The notes: generated by a model not told the origin, from the letters alone. DNA of 29,993 bases from Nanobdellota archaeon (GCA_030689875.1 JAUYHR010000159.1:1-29993), one strand, 5' to 3'. Positions 8,289-16,383 are shown, numbered from the stretch's first letter. Translations and numbers: made by a program.

Positions 8289-8873
8289 ATGAAAAAGGGT
8301 GTGAAGAGTATAAAGGGTGAACCTAAAGGATTTGTTTGGTTTTCTTTGAGAATTAGTTTTTATTTAATGATTCTTTTATTTTTAATTTCTTTTTTGATTA
8401 CTTCTGCTGCGATAAATCTTTTGTTTTTGATTTTATTAATTTTTATTATTATTGTTTCTATAATCCATTTAGTTAAATACAATCAAAAAGCTTTTGCAAT
8501 TACCATATTAGTTATTTCTGCTCTTTTATTGCTTTTTTATATAGTTGGATTAGCTAATCCAGCGACAGGAGAATCGACAATAAGCAAAAAAGATGCAATT
8601 CAGTTTTTAGAAGATCAAGGATACACGGTTAATAATTTAGAATTTTCTAAAGAAAGAAGTACATTATCAATGGATAAAAAAGGGGCTGTAGATTTGCAAG
8701 TAACCACTGGTTTTGGAGTATTAGTTAGGAGTTCTCCTTCTTCTCAAGAATATAATCTCGATATTCTTACTGAAACTCAAACATGTAGTTATACTGCAAA
8801 TTTCACAACTGCAGAAATGTTTAGAAAGGATAGTTTTGAAGCTCTTAAGTTAGTGAAAAGTGTTTGTATTTAA
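8289..8873 (+). CDS. Small membrane protein of unknown function
   Basis: A 194-aa protein that I do not recognise. After a short basic N-terminus it has three hydrophobic segments (about residues 20-40, 41-62 and 69-90), then a soluble C-terminal domain of about 100 residues beginning at NPATGESTISKKDAIQFLEDQGYTV. That start resembles small alpha/beta domains that follow membrane anchors, and the domain contains two Cys. The TATA-like box at 8259-8268 supports this start. The gene lies 35 nt after the PolD large subunit but has its own promoter. A link to the SIR2-like gene 78 nt downstream is possible but not shown. Confidence 0.75.
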   Translation: MKKGVKSIKGEPKGFVWFSLRISFYLMILLFLISFLITSAAINLLFLILLIFIIIVSIIHLVKYNQKAFAITILVISALLLLFYIVGLANPATGESTISKKDAIQFLEDQGYTVNNLEFSKERSTLSMDKKGAVDLQVTTGFGVLVRSSPSSQEYNLDILTETQTCSYTANFTTAEMFRKDSFEALKLVKSVCI

Positions 8874-8890
8874 ATTAATTAAACAAATAA

Positions 8891-8959
8891 ATGTCCGATT
8901 TTTTATTTAATTTTTCTAAAGAAGGGCAAAGGATATTCAAAGAAGGTTTAGATGAGTGA
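8891..8959 (+). CDS. Possible leader mini-cistron (22 aa) overlapping SIR2-like gene
   Basis: ATG 8891 opens a 22-codon frame that ends with TGA at 8957-8959, inside the SIR2-like gene (start 8952). It contains FSKEGQRIFKEGLDE. A TATA-like TATTTAAAT at 8868-8876 is about 19 nt upstream, slightly close for leaderless initiation. It could be a coupling peptide or chance. Confidence 0.25.
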   Translation: MSDFLFNFSKEGQRIFKEGLDE

Positions 8960-10043
8960 AGAAAAAGATGTATTTTTTGTAGGCGCTGGATTTTCTAAAA
9001 AGTATGATATTCCTTTAGTTAGTGAGTGGTTTAATTATATAAGCCAATTTGATAAATCAGCATATAATTTTTTAAAAGATTATACTTGGTTAGCAGATGA
9101 AGAAAAAAAATCAATTTGTAATGATTTTAAACTTCAAGATGATCTGGGGAAATTATTTGAGAAACTTCCAGAGACAAAAAATTATGTCAAAAAAGATATC
9201 TGTCAAACCATTATTGATCTTGAAAATGAGAAAGAATTTTTTAAAATAATCATGAATTTAATACAATGGATGTTATATCTTAATTATTTAAAATATTTTA
9301 GAGAAAAGAGAAAACTTAATTATTATAATAAGATTATGGATGGAAAAAATATTGTTATAACTCCAAACTATGATAACTTTATTGAAAGAGAATTTCCTCC
9401 AGAAAAAGTTATTAAAGAAAATGGAGCATCCAAAATTGAGAATAAATATTTTGGATTTAGTGAAGAAATAGGATACCCGCTCATACTAAAACTTCATGGA
9501 GGTCATGCTTATATAAAAAAATCTAAAATGAATATCGAACTTGAAAAACAAGATTTTTTATTTGTTTATACAAATGATAATAAAGAATTTATAGATTATA
9601 CAACTTGGATAGAAACACATGGAGATTATGGGGAAGATATGGGTTTTGAACACAATAAAAATGAGTATATCCAAGTGATTATACCTCCATTAGATAAAAA
9701 ATCAAAAAATATTTTATTTAATTTATTTCAAAGTTATTTTATTAAATCTTTTGAGATAGCAAAAGAAAAATTAAAAGAAGCTAAAAGAATATTTATCATT
9801 GGATATAGTTTTAATGATTTAGATAATCATTTAAACGAATTGTTTAAAGAAGTTTCAACAAAAGAGGTTTATATTGTTGATATTCAATCAGAGGATAATT
9901 CTTATCAAAAGAAAATTTGTGAAATATTTCCAAAAGGATTTAAATATGCTATCATGACTGCTGAAGAATTTGTAAATTATTATCCAGATAATCTACACAA
10001 ATTTTTTGAGAAAGCAATTGAGATAAATTGTCCGAATCATTAA
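8952..10043 (+). CDS. SIR2-like domain protein (possible NAD-consuming enzyme)
   Basis: A 363-aa protein with the SIR2-like (SIR2_2-type) fold. It shows an N-terminal nucleotide-binding GAGFS (11-15), TPNYDNFIE at about 136-144 corresponding to the family T-x-N-x-D motif, LKLHGG at about 179-184 with the likely catalytic His, and IFIIGYSFNDLDNHL (about 280-294) for the last Rossmann strand. There are no zinc-binding Cys pairs, so it resembles the defence-type SIR2 NADases more than protein deacylases. In bacteria such domains act in abortive-infection systems (family knowledge). Here no helicase, Argonaute or phage-sensing partner is adjacent, so a defence role is inference. GAAGGT at 8942-8947 precedes the ATG. 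The gene overlaps the opposing gene by 4 nt at its 3' end. Confidence 0.85.
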   Translation: MSEEKDVFFVGAGFSKKYDIPLVSEWFNYISQFDKSAYNFLKDYTWLADEEKKSICNDFKLQDDLGKLFEKLPETKNYVKKDICQTIIDLENEKEFFKIIMNLIQWMLYLNYLKYFREKRKLNYYNKIMDGKNIVITPNYDNFIEREFPPEKVIKENGASKIENKYFGFSEEIGYPLILKLHGGHAYIKKSKMNIELEKQDFLFVYTNDNKEFIDYTTWIETHGDYGEDMGFEHNKNEYIQVIIPPLDKKSKNILFNLFQSYFIKSFEIAKEKLKEAKRIFIIGYSFNDLDNHLNELFKEVSTKEVYIVDIQSEDNSYQKKICEIFPKGFKYAIMTAEEFVNYYPDNLHKFFEKAIEINCPNH

Positions 10044-10546
10044 ACTAAAAGATTATCTCTCACACATCTTGCTTCATAATTTTCTTTAAAGTCAGGCGCG
10101 ATTCCGTCGTAGCCCGTTTTGAAATAAACATACCAGTGAGTAGCTGTTTTAGTTGCTGGAGTTACATATTCAGTTGCTGTCCAATAATAATCTGTTTGAG
10201 TGTCTGTGAAAAAATCAGTATCAATTGTAACTTGTTCCGGAGGTACTGCTACAACTAAACTTTTTAATTCATCTATTTCTGGAAGTCGCCAGTCCTGATT
10301 TTTTCCTAATTCTAAATTAGCGCAATAATCATTTGCATCTTGCCAGTTTGCCGCAGGCTCGGGTTTTGCGCTTTTTTGCCAGCATAAATTTTCCCCTTCA
10401 TAAAATACAGTTCCCTCTCCGCAATCTTTTATTTTTAAATTTTCATCTGTTACATTCCCTGTTTTTTCCTGGGGAAAAACAAGCATTAAGACAATAACTA
10501 TAATTACCATTACAAAAATTGAGGTTAGGATATTTTTGATATTCAT
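10040..10546 (-). CDS. Membrane-anchored DUF1566 (Lcl_C-like) protein, copy 1
   Basis: A 168-aa protein with one N-terminal transmembrane segment (about 5-25) followed by an extracellular domain. The features DCGEGTVFYEGENLCW, WRLPEIDEL, YYWTATEY and the C-terminal ARCVRD are those of the DUF1566/Lcl_C family, a C-type-lectin-like surface domain. Four Cys could form two disulfides. KTGNVTDE follows the membrane segment. A second copy lies at 14810-15322 with the same architecture. A TATA-like box 25.5 nt upstream of the start predicts a leaderless mRNA. The gene is tail-to-tail with the SIR2-like gene, overlapping by 4 nt. Function is unknown; adhesion or surface binding is plausible. Confidence 0.85.
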   Translation of the reverse strand: MNIKNILTSIFVMVIIVIVLMLVFPQEKTGNVTDENLKIKDCGEGTVFYEGENLCWQKSAKPEPAANWQDANDYCANLELGKNQDWRLPEIDELKSLVVAVPPEQVTIDTDFFTDTQTDYYWTATEYVTPATKTATHWYVYFKTGYDGIAPDFKENYEARCVRDNLLV

Positions 10547-10566
10547 ATTTCAATAAGAAAAAGAGA

Positions 10567-10576
10567 TTTAATAAAT
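10567..10576 (-). promoter_or_regulatory. TATA-like box for DUF1566 copy 1
   Basis: On the minus strand this reads ATTTATTAAA, centred 25.5 nt upstream of the start at 10546, so a leaderless transcript is predicted. Confidence 0.5.
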
Positions 10577-10649
10577 GTTTTTATGGCGTTATATTATTAC
10601 TTATGGGGAATTATTCTTTGGGGTTTTTTGAAGAAAAGAGAACAAAAAA

Positions 10650-10659
10650 TTTATAAATA
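10650..10659 (+). promoter_or_regulatory. TATA box for the DUF5678-like/protease pair
   Basis: TTTATAAATA is centred 24.5 nt upstream of the ATG at 10679, a strong TATA box at leaderless spacing. Confidence 0.6.
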
Positions 10660-10678
10660 GAAAATAGGTAAGCATATT

Positions 10679-10933
10679 ATGGACTCTAAGAATATCCAAT
10701 TGTTAAAGGAAATTAATGGATTTGAAGAAGATAGCGGATGGTTTTATGAAAATGTTGAATTACTCAGAAAGAAAAAATTTGTTGGTAATTTTGTGGCGAT
10801 AAATAATAAGGAGGTTATAGCCTCAGGTAAAGACTTTAACGGGGTGGTTAAATTAGTAGAAAGTAAAGGCAAAAATCCAGCTTATATTGTAATAGAATAT
10901 GTTTATCCTGAGGGGACTGTAATTTTATTCTAA
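10679..10933 (+). CDS. DUF5678-like small protein
   Basis: An 84-aa protein. The segment FVGNFVAINNKEVIASGKDFNGVVKLVESKGKNPAYIVIEYV has the layout of DUF5678: an aromatic-G-x-aromatic-V-A-I strand, a 'vaSGkd' turn, a helix and a final strand ending near P-E-G. Its stop codon overlaps the next gene's start (TAATG at 10931-10935), so the two are translationally coupled, and a strong leaderless-type promoter lies upstream. The function of the family is unknown. Pairing with an aspartic protease suggests it is a partner or substrate of that enzyme (inference). Confidence 0.75.
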   Translation: MDSKNIQLLKEINGFEEDSGWFYENVELLRKKKFVGNFVAINNKEVIASGKDFNGVVKLVESKGKNPAYIVIEYVYPEGTVILF

Positions 10934-11364
10934 TGAGGATTCCGGTTAGGGTTGAATTTTTTGCTGGAGGACTTCGCCCAGTGATATCTGTTTGTATTAA
11001 ATCTCAGGAACCAAAAATTTTTGGTATTGTTAGCGCTATAATAGATACTGGTAGTCCTACAACAATTTTAGGGTGGGGCGATATACAAAGAATGAGGTTA
11101 TCTCAAGTACAAATTCGAAAATTGGAAGGAGCTGAAAAAGAAATTAATTTAGGCGGGGCTCAGATAAAAACAAGAGTATTACCAGAAGCAGAATTAATAT
11201 TTGGTGAGAGAAATCTTAAAATTTCTTCTATTCAAGTACCGACAAAATTAGTCAAAGGTACTCCTCCGCCGACGATTTTAGGAGTAGATTTCCTCTTACA
11301 GGGAAAATTCAACTTCTTTTTTAATCCCAATAAGAAAGAGTCTTATTTAGAAACTGGGGATTAA
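10933..11364 (+). CDS. Retropepsin-like aspartic protease
   Basis: A 143-aa single-domain clan AA-type aspartic protease. The catalytic motif is AIIDTGSPTTIL (D38-T39-G40), and the second conserved element is TILGVDFLLQGKFNF near residues 113-127. The length fits one retropepsin lobe, so the active enzyme should be a homodimer. No signal peptide is seen, so it is probably cytoplasmic. It is translationally coupled to the DUF5678-like gene by a TAATG overlap. The 3' end lies 5 nt from the convergent TctA-like gene. The substrate is unknown. Confidence 0.85.
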   Translation: MRIPVRVEFFAGGLRPVISVCIKSQEPKIFGIVSAIIDTGSPTTILGWGDIQRMRLSQVQIRKLEGAEKEINLGGAQIKTRVLPEAELIFGERNLKISSIQVPTKLVKGTPPPTILGVDFLLQGKFNFFFNPNKKESYLETGD

Positions 11365-11369
11365 TCTTT

Positions 11370-12578
11370 TCATATCCCCCACAAATAAAACAAAATGGTC
11401 GGAATCAGCAAACACCCCATCATATTTGTTCTTTTGACATCAAGAGAAAGGCAGTAAATTCCTGTGAGAGTTGAAATAATTAAAATCAATAATCCCAAAA
11501 ATCCTGAAACCAAAAAAACAATTACAGCTAAAATTATTAAAGCAATTTTTGAAAACAGAGAATAATTTATCTGATTTATTTTTGATGAAAATATTTTTGC
11601 TAAGTATTTTGTAATGAAAAACGCAAGAATTCCCGAAATTAAAATTGATATTAAAATTAAAATTAATATTTTAAGTGATAAATTTCCAAGAAGCTGTTCA
11701 ACTGCATACGCCGCGCCTGTTCTTGTTTTTGAAATTAAATAAAGCGTAACAAATGAAAATCCCATGACGAGAATATTCGTCGCTCCGAGGAGAATAAGAA
11801 AACTTTTATTGTCGTTTTTATTTGAATTGATAATTGTTTGTCCGAGTATTGCTGCCTGACCGCTTCCAAGAGCTGGAAGAAAACCACATAGAGGGCTTGA
11901 AATAAGCGCTCCATATACCGGCTTAAAATTTTTCTTTTTTTCAAATTGAAATTCTGTTTTTTGTTCCGGAATTTGCGGTTTGTTTTTTATACTCATTAAT
12001 AACATTGAACTTCCAAATAATCCAGTAAGCAAAGGCAAAAGCGGTTCTTTTAATTCAGGAAGATTTAAGACGCCGAATCCTAAAATGCCCGTCAATAAAA
12101 AAACTAATAATGCATAACCTTTTTTTCTTTCCATTAAAATAAGAATTCCAGAAACTGCAATTAAAATATATGGAATTATATTTTTTGTCAGCGTATAAAT
12201 TTTTGGAAAAAACCAGAGAGAAGGATAGAAAATTAAAACAAGAATAAAAACAGCAGCCAAGCTTCCATAAGCCGTCAGCATTATTGCTTCATAACCTTCT
12301 CCTTTTTTTAAGAGCTCGTGTCCGGGCAAAATTGAAAGTTCTGTATCGGTATCGGGGCATCCAAGAAAAATGCTTGGAATAAAATCAATAAAGATGTGGG
12401 TAATTGCTATTGCGACGATGAATATTACAAGATAGAGCGGATTTATATTAAAAAGAAGCGTTGAAGACAATGAAATTAAAAAAACTCCGATGAGGTTTAC
12501 GTGAATTCCTGGAATTAATCCTGTGAAAACTCCAAAAAAAGTTCCTGCAAAAATTGCTAAAAGAATTTGAATGAGCAT
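11370..12578 (-). CDS. TctA-like (COG1784) membrane permease
   Basis: A 402-aa polytopic membrane protein with about ten hydrophobic segments. The N-terminal GVFTGLIPGIHVNLIG and the mid-protein SSPLCGFLPALGSGQAAILGQ are the duplicated Gly/Pro signatures of the TctA/DUF112 family, here of the archaeal COG1784 type. Bacterial TctA is the large membrane subunit of tripartite tricarboxylate transporters and works with TctB and a periplasmic binding protein. Neither partner is nearby, so the archaeal substrate is unknown. The gene is transcribed alone and divergently from the Cys-repeat protein. Upstream minus-strand A/T-rich sequence about 28 nt before the start could be its TATA box. Confidence 0.88.
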   Translation of the reverse strand: MLIQILLAIFAGTFFGVFTGLIPGIHVNLIGVFLISLSSTLLFNINPLYLVIFIVAIAITHIFIDFIPSIFLGCPDTDTELSILPGHELLKKGEGYEAIMLTAYGSLAAVFILVLIFYPSLWFFPKIYTLTKNIIPYILIAVSGILILMERKKGYALLVFLLTGILGFGVLNLPELKEPLLPLLTGLFGSSMLLMSIKNKPQIPEQKTEFQFEKKKNFKPVYGALISSPLCGFLPALGSGQAAILGQTIINSNKNDNKSFLILLGATNILVMGFSFVTLYLISKTRTGAAYAVEQLLGNLSLKILILILISILISGILAFFITKYLAKIFSSKINQINYSLFSKIALIILAVIVFLVSGFLGLLILIISTLTGIYCLSLDVKRTNMMGCLLIPTILFYLWGI

Positions 12579-12692
12579 TTTATTTTTATGAATTTTTTAC
12601 TTTTTATTTTTATGGGGATTTTTTTGCAATTGTTTTTTTATAATTTTCAAGAGAAGTCAAAGATTTTTAATAGTTTCAGCAGTTCAATTAAA

Positions 12693-12700
12693 TTTATAAA
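12693..12700 (+). promoter_or_regulatory. TATA box for Cys-repeat secreted protein
   Basis: TTTATAAA is centred 25.5 nt upstream of the ATG at 12722, so a leaderless transcript is predicted. Confidence 0.6.
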
Positions 12701-12721
12701 TACCTTTTTATTAGAACAATC

Positions 12722-14680
12722 ATGCAAAAAAAGGGTTTGATAATTTTTAGTTTAATACTTTTAGCAAGTTTTATTTTTATGTTTGGAGTTATTGCTCAGA
12801 CCGATGCAGAACTTTTTCAAGAAAATTTTGATTTAAGCGCTGGTGAAGCGGCTTTAGATGAACAAACAACTGCAGTTGATTCTGAAACATCTGTTGTAAC
12901 AACTGAAGATGAGACGGGTATTGAGAATATAATTGGAGAAGAAAAGTTTTCTGAATTTTCAGATGCACAGCTTGAAACTGAGCCAGGAATAACTCCTGAT
13001 AGTGGAGCATATTTTATTGAAGATAAAATTTTAAGTAATTTTAGGGATCCTTCAGCAAATATGGATAAAAGAGTTGCGGGAATGCAACAAATGATTAAAG
13101 AAGGAAAGATTGATGAGGCAAGGGAATCTTTTGAGGGATATCAAAAATATGCTAATAAGTTTGAAGATAATTTTAATCCAGCTAATAGAGATAAAGAACT
13201 CCGAGGAGCAGTTGGAAGAACAAATGCAATTAAAAATATTCAAGAAAAAATGCCTGATAAAACTCAAGCAGAATTCGTTACAGAAGTTTTAGAAAGCGAA
13301 AAAAAAGTAGTTACTGCAATTGAAATTGCAGATAAAATATCTGAATTATGCTCTCAATTATCAAAATTAGATCCATCGCAATATTCAAAAGTTTGTAGCA
13401 CTGGAGAAGATGATTCTGATTGGAGAAGAAATTTTGATAAAAAATTAACAGAAGAACAAAGACAGGAAGCTTTGAAATTTGGAGAGATAATGTCACAGTG
13501 TTTTGAAACTTCAGGACAAGATTGCGCGTGTGAAGAAATTGCTTACCCTGATTTTGCTGAAGCGTGTTCTGTTGCAGCGCCTTTAGCTACTGCTTGTGAG
13601 ATTGAGAATAATAAAGAAGCTTGTGAAAAATTAGATAATTTAGAAATGCCTACAGATAATCTTCCAGATTATTTGCAAGATATCTTTGAAAGAATTGAGA
13701 GTGGAATGAATGAAGATAAATATGGAATGTTTCTTCCTCCTGAATGTGAAGAAGCAAATGCAAAAACTCCAAAAGAATGCGCAAAGATTATGATAAATGT
13801 TCACGCTCCAGAAGAATGCAGACAAGCGCTTATTGACGCTGATGTTCAGAATGAAAGAGAGGGAAGACAAATTTGCGAAAAAATTATGTTTGAGCAAAAT
13901 GCTCCGTCTGAATGTGTTGAGGCTGGAGTTTCAAATCCTCAAGACTGTGGAAAATTTATGTTTAGTTCAAATGCTCCGCCAGAATGTATTGAGGCTGGAT
14001 TAGATGGAAGTGATAGAAATGATCCTGCAGATTGTAGAGAACTTATGGAAAGTAAATTTAGTGGAGGACCTGGAGGATTTGGAGCAAACAATGGACAATG
14101 TCCTCCAGGAGAAAATCCAGGAATTAATGACCAAGGACAGCAAAGCTGTCTTAAGGGTGGAACTTATGCACAAGGAACTAGACCAAATATGCAGAGGTCA
14201 GGAAGCAATTGTAAAGATATTCAAGATCTTCAAGAAAAAGTAAATTGTTATGAGGGAGCTACTCAATATGTTGTGGAATATCAACGGGATTTTAAAGAAA
14301 ATTTTAACCAAATAGATAGACCTGCATTTAATGAAAATAATTTCCAAGATTATCAAAATGAAAATCCAGAAATGTTTAGACAAGAATTTGATAACCAACA
14401 AAGATATGATGATTTTAAAGACGGAAAAATGATGTCTCCTCCAGAAGGATATCAAAATTATCAACAACCACCTGAAGGATATCAACAATCAGGAACATTT
14501 AATCCTCAACAAGGATTTGGAGGAGAACCAACAATAACCGAAGGAACAACAGGATTTAATCCAGAAAATACAGCACCAACATCTTCATCAGAAACTACAA
14601 CAAGTGGAACAACTGAATCTGCACCAGTTACGGGTGGAGTTATTTCTGATAGTAGATTCTTAAGATGGTTTTGGGGATGA
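12722..14680 (+). CDS. Secreted protein with Cys-rich repeats and low-complexity tail
   Basis: A 652-aa secreted protein that I do not recognise as a named family. Residues 1-26 form a signal peptide (basic start, hydrophobic core, then IAQTDA). Residues 30-330 are acidic and helical with scattered Cys. Residues 340-442 contain four tandem repeats of the form APxEC-x2-A-...-C-x2-[IFL]M, with Cys at 342/353, 366/385, 398/409 and 422/438. A Gly-rich stretch follows, then a Gln/Asn/Tyr-rich segment with two PPEGYQ copies, then a Thr/Ser-rich stalk. The C-terminus is VTGGVISDSRFLRWFWG, aromatic with basic residues, which could be a surface-sorting tail. The predicted role is cell-surface or extracellular (inference). 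Confidence 0.85.
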   Translation: MQKKGLIIFSLILLASFIFMFGVIAQTDAELFQENFDLSAGEAALDEQTTAVDSETSVVTTEDETGIENIIGEEKFSEFSDAQLETEPGITPDSGAYFIEDKILSNFRDPSANMDKRVAGMQQMIKEGKIDEARESFEGYQKYANKFEDNFNPANRDKELRGAVGRTNAIKNIQEKMPDKTQAEFVTEVLESEKKVVTAIEIADKISELCSQLSKLDPSQYSKVCSTGEDDSDWRRNFDKKLTEEQRQEALKFGEIMSQCFETSGQDCACEEIAYPDFAEACSVAAPLATACEIENNKEACEKLDNLEMPTDNLPDYLQDIFERIESGMNEDKYGMFLPPECEEANAKTPKECAKIMINVHAPEECRQALIDADVQNEREGRQICEKIMFEQNAPSECVEAGVSNPQDCGKFMFSSNAPPECIEAGLDGSDRNDPADCRELMESKFSGGPGGFGANNGQCPPGENPGINDQGQQSCLKGGTYAQGTRPNMQRSGSNCKDIQDLQEKVNCYEGATQYVVEYQRDFKENFNQIDRPAFNENNFQDYQNENPEMFRQEFDNQQRYDDFKDGKMMSPPEGYQNYQQPPEGYQQSGTFNPQQGFGGEPTITEGTTGFNPENTAPTSSSETTTSGTTESAPVTGGVISDSRFLRWFWG

Positions 14681-14809
14681 TTTAGATAAATAGATGAACC
14701 AAATTTTTTTAATATTGATTAATTCAGTTCTCAGAATTTTGTTGCGATAATAATCTTTTTAATTTCTGCGAGCGAAGCGAACAGGTTTTTTTTAATTAAT
14801 ATTAATCAA
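14681..14809. other. Convergent intergenic region
   Basis: This lies between the Cys-repeat gene and DUF1566 copy 2. It holds one copy of the TTAATTTCTGCGAG element (14759-14786) followed by a T-run (14786-14793) that could end transcription. TTGATTAAT (14715-14723) pairs with ATTAATCAA (14801-14809). Confidence 0.5.
14759..14786. repeat. Dispersed 28-bp element, copy 1
   Basis: TTAATTTCTGCGAG followed 9 nt later by CAGGT; it matches the copy at 20449-20476 at 23 of 28 positions without gaps. It lies in a convergent intergenic space and is followed by eight T. Confidence 0.5.
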
Positions 14810-15322
14810 CTAATAAAGAATTTCCAAATTTTTCCTCACGCATTTAACTCCATAATTTGATTTGAAATCTCCAGCATAATTCCAATAATAATATTCCGGT
14901 CCAAAATTAATGTATGCATGAAGTTTATCTTTGTTTTTCATTGGCGTTGATGTCCAGAAAAATCTTTCCCTATAAAGCGAGCTGTTTGTAAGCATATATT
15001 TTTTTATAGATTTAAATTCATCCAGCGTCGGCAGTTTCCAGTTGGTGTGGTTCGCGAGAATTAAATTGTTGCAATAATTATCTGCGTCTGTCCAGTTATC
15101 TGCCGTTTTAGGCATTTGATATTTTTCCCAGCACAATTCTCCCGAATAATAGATAGAAGTGTTTTCTCCGCAGTCTTCCAATATTTTTATTTTTTGTTCG
15201 TTTTCAGTTATCTTTCCTGTGAAAGTTTTATTTTGAATTAAAAAAATTAAAAGAAAAACAACTAAGATAATTAGAATAATCCATAAAAAATTTAGGGAGT
15301 TTGAGTTGTCCTTGTTTTGCAT
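14810..15322 (-). CDS. Membrane-anchored DUF1566 (Lcl_C-like) protein, copy 2
   Basis: This is a paralogue of the protein at 10040-10546. It has a cytoplasmic Asn-rich start, one transmembrane segment (about 12-32), then FTGKITEN and an extracellular DUF1566-type domain with LEDCGENTSIYYSGELCW, WKLPTLDEF, FFWTSTP and VKCVRK. The Cys positions match copy 1. A TTG at 15331 would add three residues. I prefer the ATG at 15322 (170 aa) because the TATA-like box at 15343-15353 is 26 nt upstream of it, the spacing seen at other leaderless genes here. The function is unknown and likely surface-exposed. Confidence 0.83.
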   Translation of the reverse strand: MQNKDNSNSLNFLWIILIILVVFLLIFLIQNKTFTGKITENEQKIKILEDCGENTSIYYSGELCWEKYQMPKTADNWTDADNYCNNLILANHTNWKLPTLDEFKSIKKYMLTNSSLYRERFFWTSTPMKNKDKLHAYINFGPEYYYWNYAGDFKSNYGVKCVRKNLEILY

Positions 15323-15342
15323 AATCTTCAAAATGGGGAAAT

Positions 15343-15353
15343 TATTAATAAAG
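15343..15353 (-). promoter_or_regulatory. TATA-like box for DUF1566 copy 2
   Basis: On the minus strand this reads CTTTATTAATA, centred 26 nt upstream of ATG 15322. It supports that start over the TTG at 15331. Confidence 0.5.
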
Positions 15354-15367
15354 ATTTATGTAGTAAA

Positions 15368-15377
15368 GTTTAATAAT
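15368..15377 (+). promoter_or_regulatory. TATA-like box for tyrS
   Basis: GTTTAATAAT is centred 25.5 nt upstream of the tyrS ATG, so a leaderless transcript is predicted. Confidence 0.45.
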
Positions 15378-15397
15378 CAATTCTTCTTTTTTTAATT

Positions 15398-16363
15398 ATG
15401 AATATAGACAAAAGATTGGAGCTGATAAAAAGAAATACAATTGAAATTATTAATGAAGAAATTATTACGGAATTTTTAAAAAAGAAAAAAAGTCCGGTGA
15501 TTTATTGTGGTTATGAGCCATCGGGAGATATTCATCTTGGTCATCTTGTCAGTATGACAAAACTTTTGGATTTGCAAAAAGCAGGATTTAAAATAAAAGT
15601 TCTTCTTGCAGACTGGCACGCATATTTAAATCAGAAAGGAGATTGGGAATTTATTGGAACTGAATCAAAAAAATGGGAAAAAGAATTTAAGGCCTTTGGA
15701 TTATCAAAAGCAGAGTTTGTAAAGGGCTCGGAAATACAAAGAAATTTTAATTATATAGACGATGTTTTTAATCTGGCTCTCAAGAATACAATAAGCAGAG
15801 GATTGAGAAGCATGCAGACAGTTGCGCGCGATATTGAAAATGCAAAAATTTCTCAGGTGATTTATCCTTTAATGCAAATTGCTGATTTTAAATATTTAAA
15901 AGTTGACGGTGCGCTTGGAGGAATTGAGCAGAGGAAAATTCATATGCTTGCATTAGAAAGTCTAAAGGAAATAAAGTATAAACAGCCATTTTTAATTCAT
16001 CATGAACTAATTCCTAGCTTGAAAGGGCCGGAGCATGGAAAAATGTCTTCAAGCATTAAAGAAAGTATGATTTCAATTTCAGATTCCGATAAAGAAATCC
16101 AAAATAAAATTTCAAAAGCATATTGTCCTGAAGGAAGTATACAGGAAAACCCCATTTTGTCAATAATTAAATTAATTATTTTTCCATATCATGAGAAATT
16201 TGCAATTGAGAGGCCGGAAAAATTTGGGGGAAAAGTTGAATTTAAAAATTATTTTGATTTAGAAAAAGCTTTTTCAGAAAAGAAGATTCATCCAATGGAT
16301 TTAAAAAATTCCTGTGTAAAACATCTGTCTGAAATTCTTGGAAAAATAAAAAAGAATATTTAG
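15398..16363 (+). CDS. tyrS: Tyrosyl-tRNA synthetase
   Basis: A class Ic aminoacyl-tRNA synthetase that charges tRNA-Tyr with tyrosine. It is 321 aa, the compact archaeal form without the bacterial S4-like C-terminal domain. YCGYEPSGDIHLGHL carries the HIGH signature (HLGH 46-49), LLADWHAYLNQKGD is the family segment after it, VIYPLMQIADFKYLKVDGALGGIEQRKIHMLA forms the tyrosine pocket, and KMSSS (215-219) is the KMSKS loop. AYCPEGSI and HPMDLKN near the C-terminus are also typical of archaeal TyrRS. The TATA-like box at 15368-15377 supports the start. It appears monocistronic. Confidence 0.96.
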   Translation: MNIDKRLELIKRNTIEIINEEIITEFLKKKKSPVIYCGYEPSGDIHLGHLVSMTKLLDLQKAGFKIKVLLADWHAYLNQKGDWEFIGTESKKWEKEFKAFGLSKAEFVKGSEIQRNFNYIDDVFNLALKNTISRGLRSMQTVARDIENAKISQVIYPLMQIADFKYLKVDGALGGIEQRKIHMLALESLKEIKYKQPFLIHHELIPSLKGPEHGKMSSSIKESMISISDSDKEIQNKISKAYCPEGSIQENPILSIIKLIIFPYHEKFAIERPEKFGGKVEFKNYFDLEKAFSEKKIHPMDLKNSCVKHLSEILGKIKKNI

Positions 16364-16383
16364 GCAGTTGAGTTTAGTAAAAA

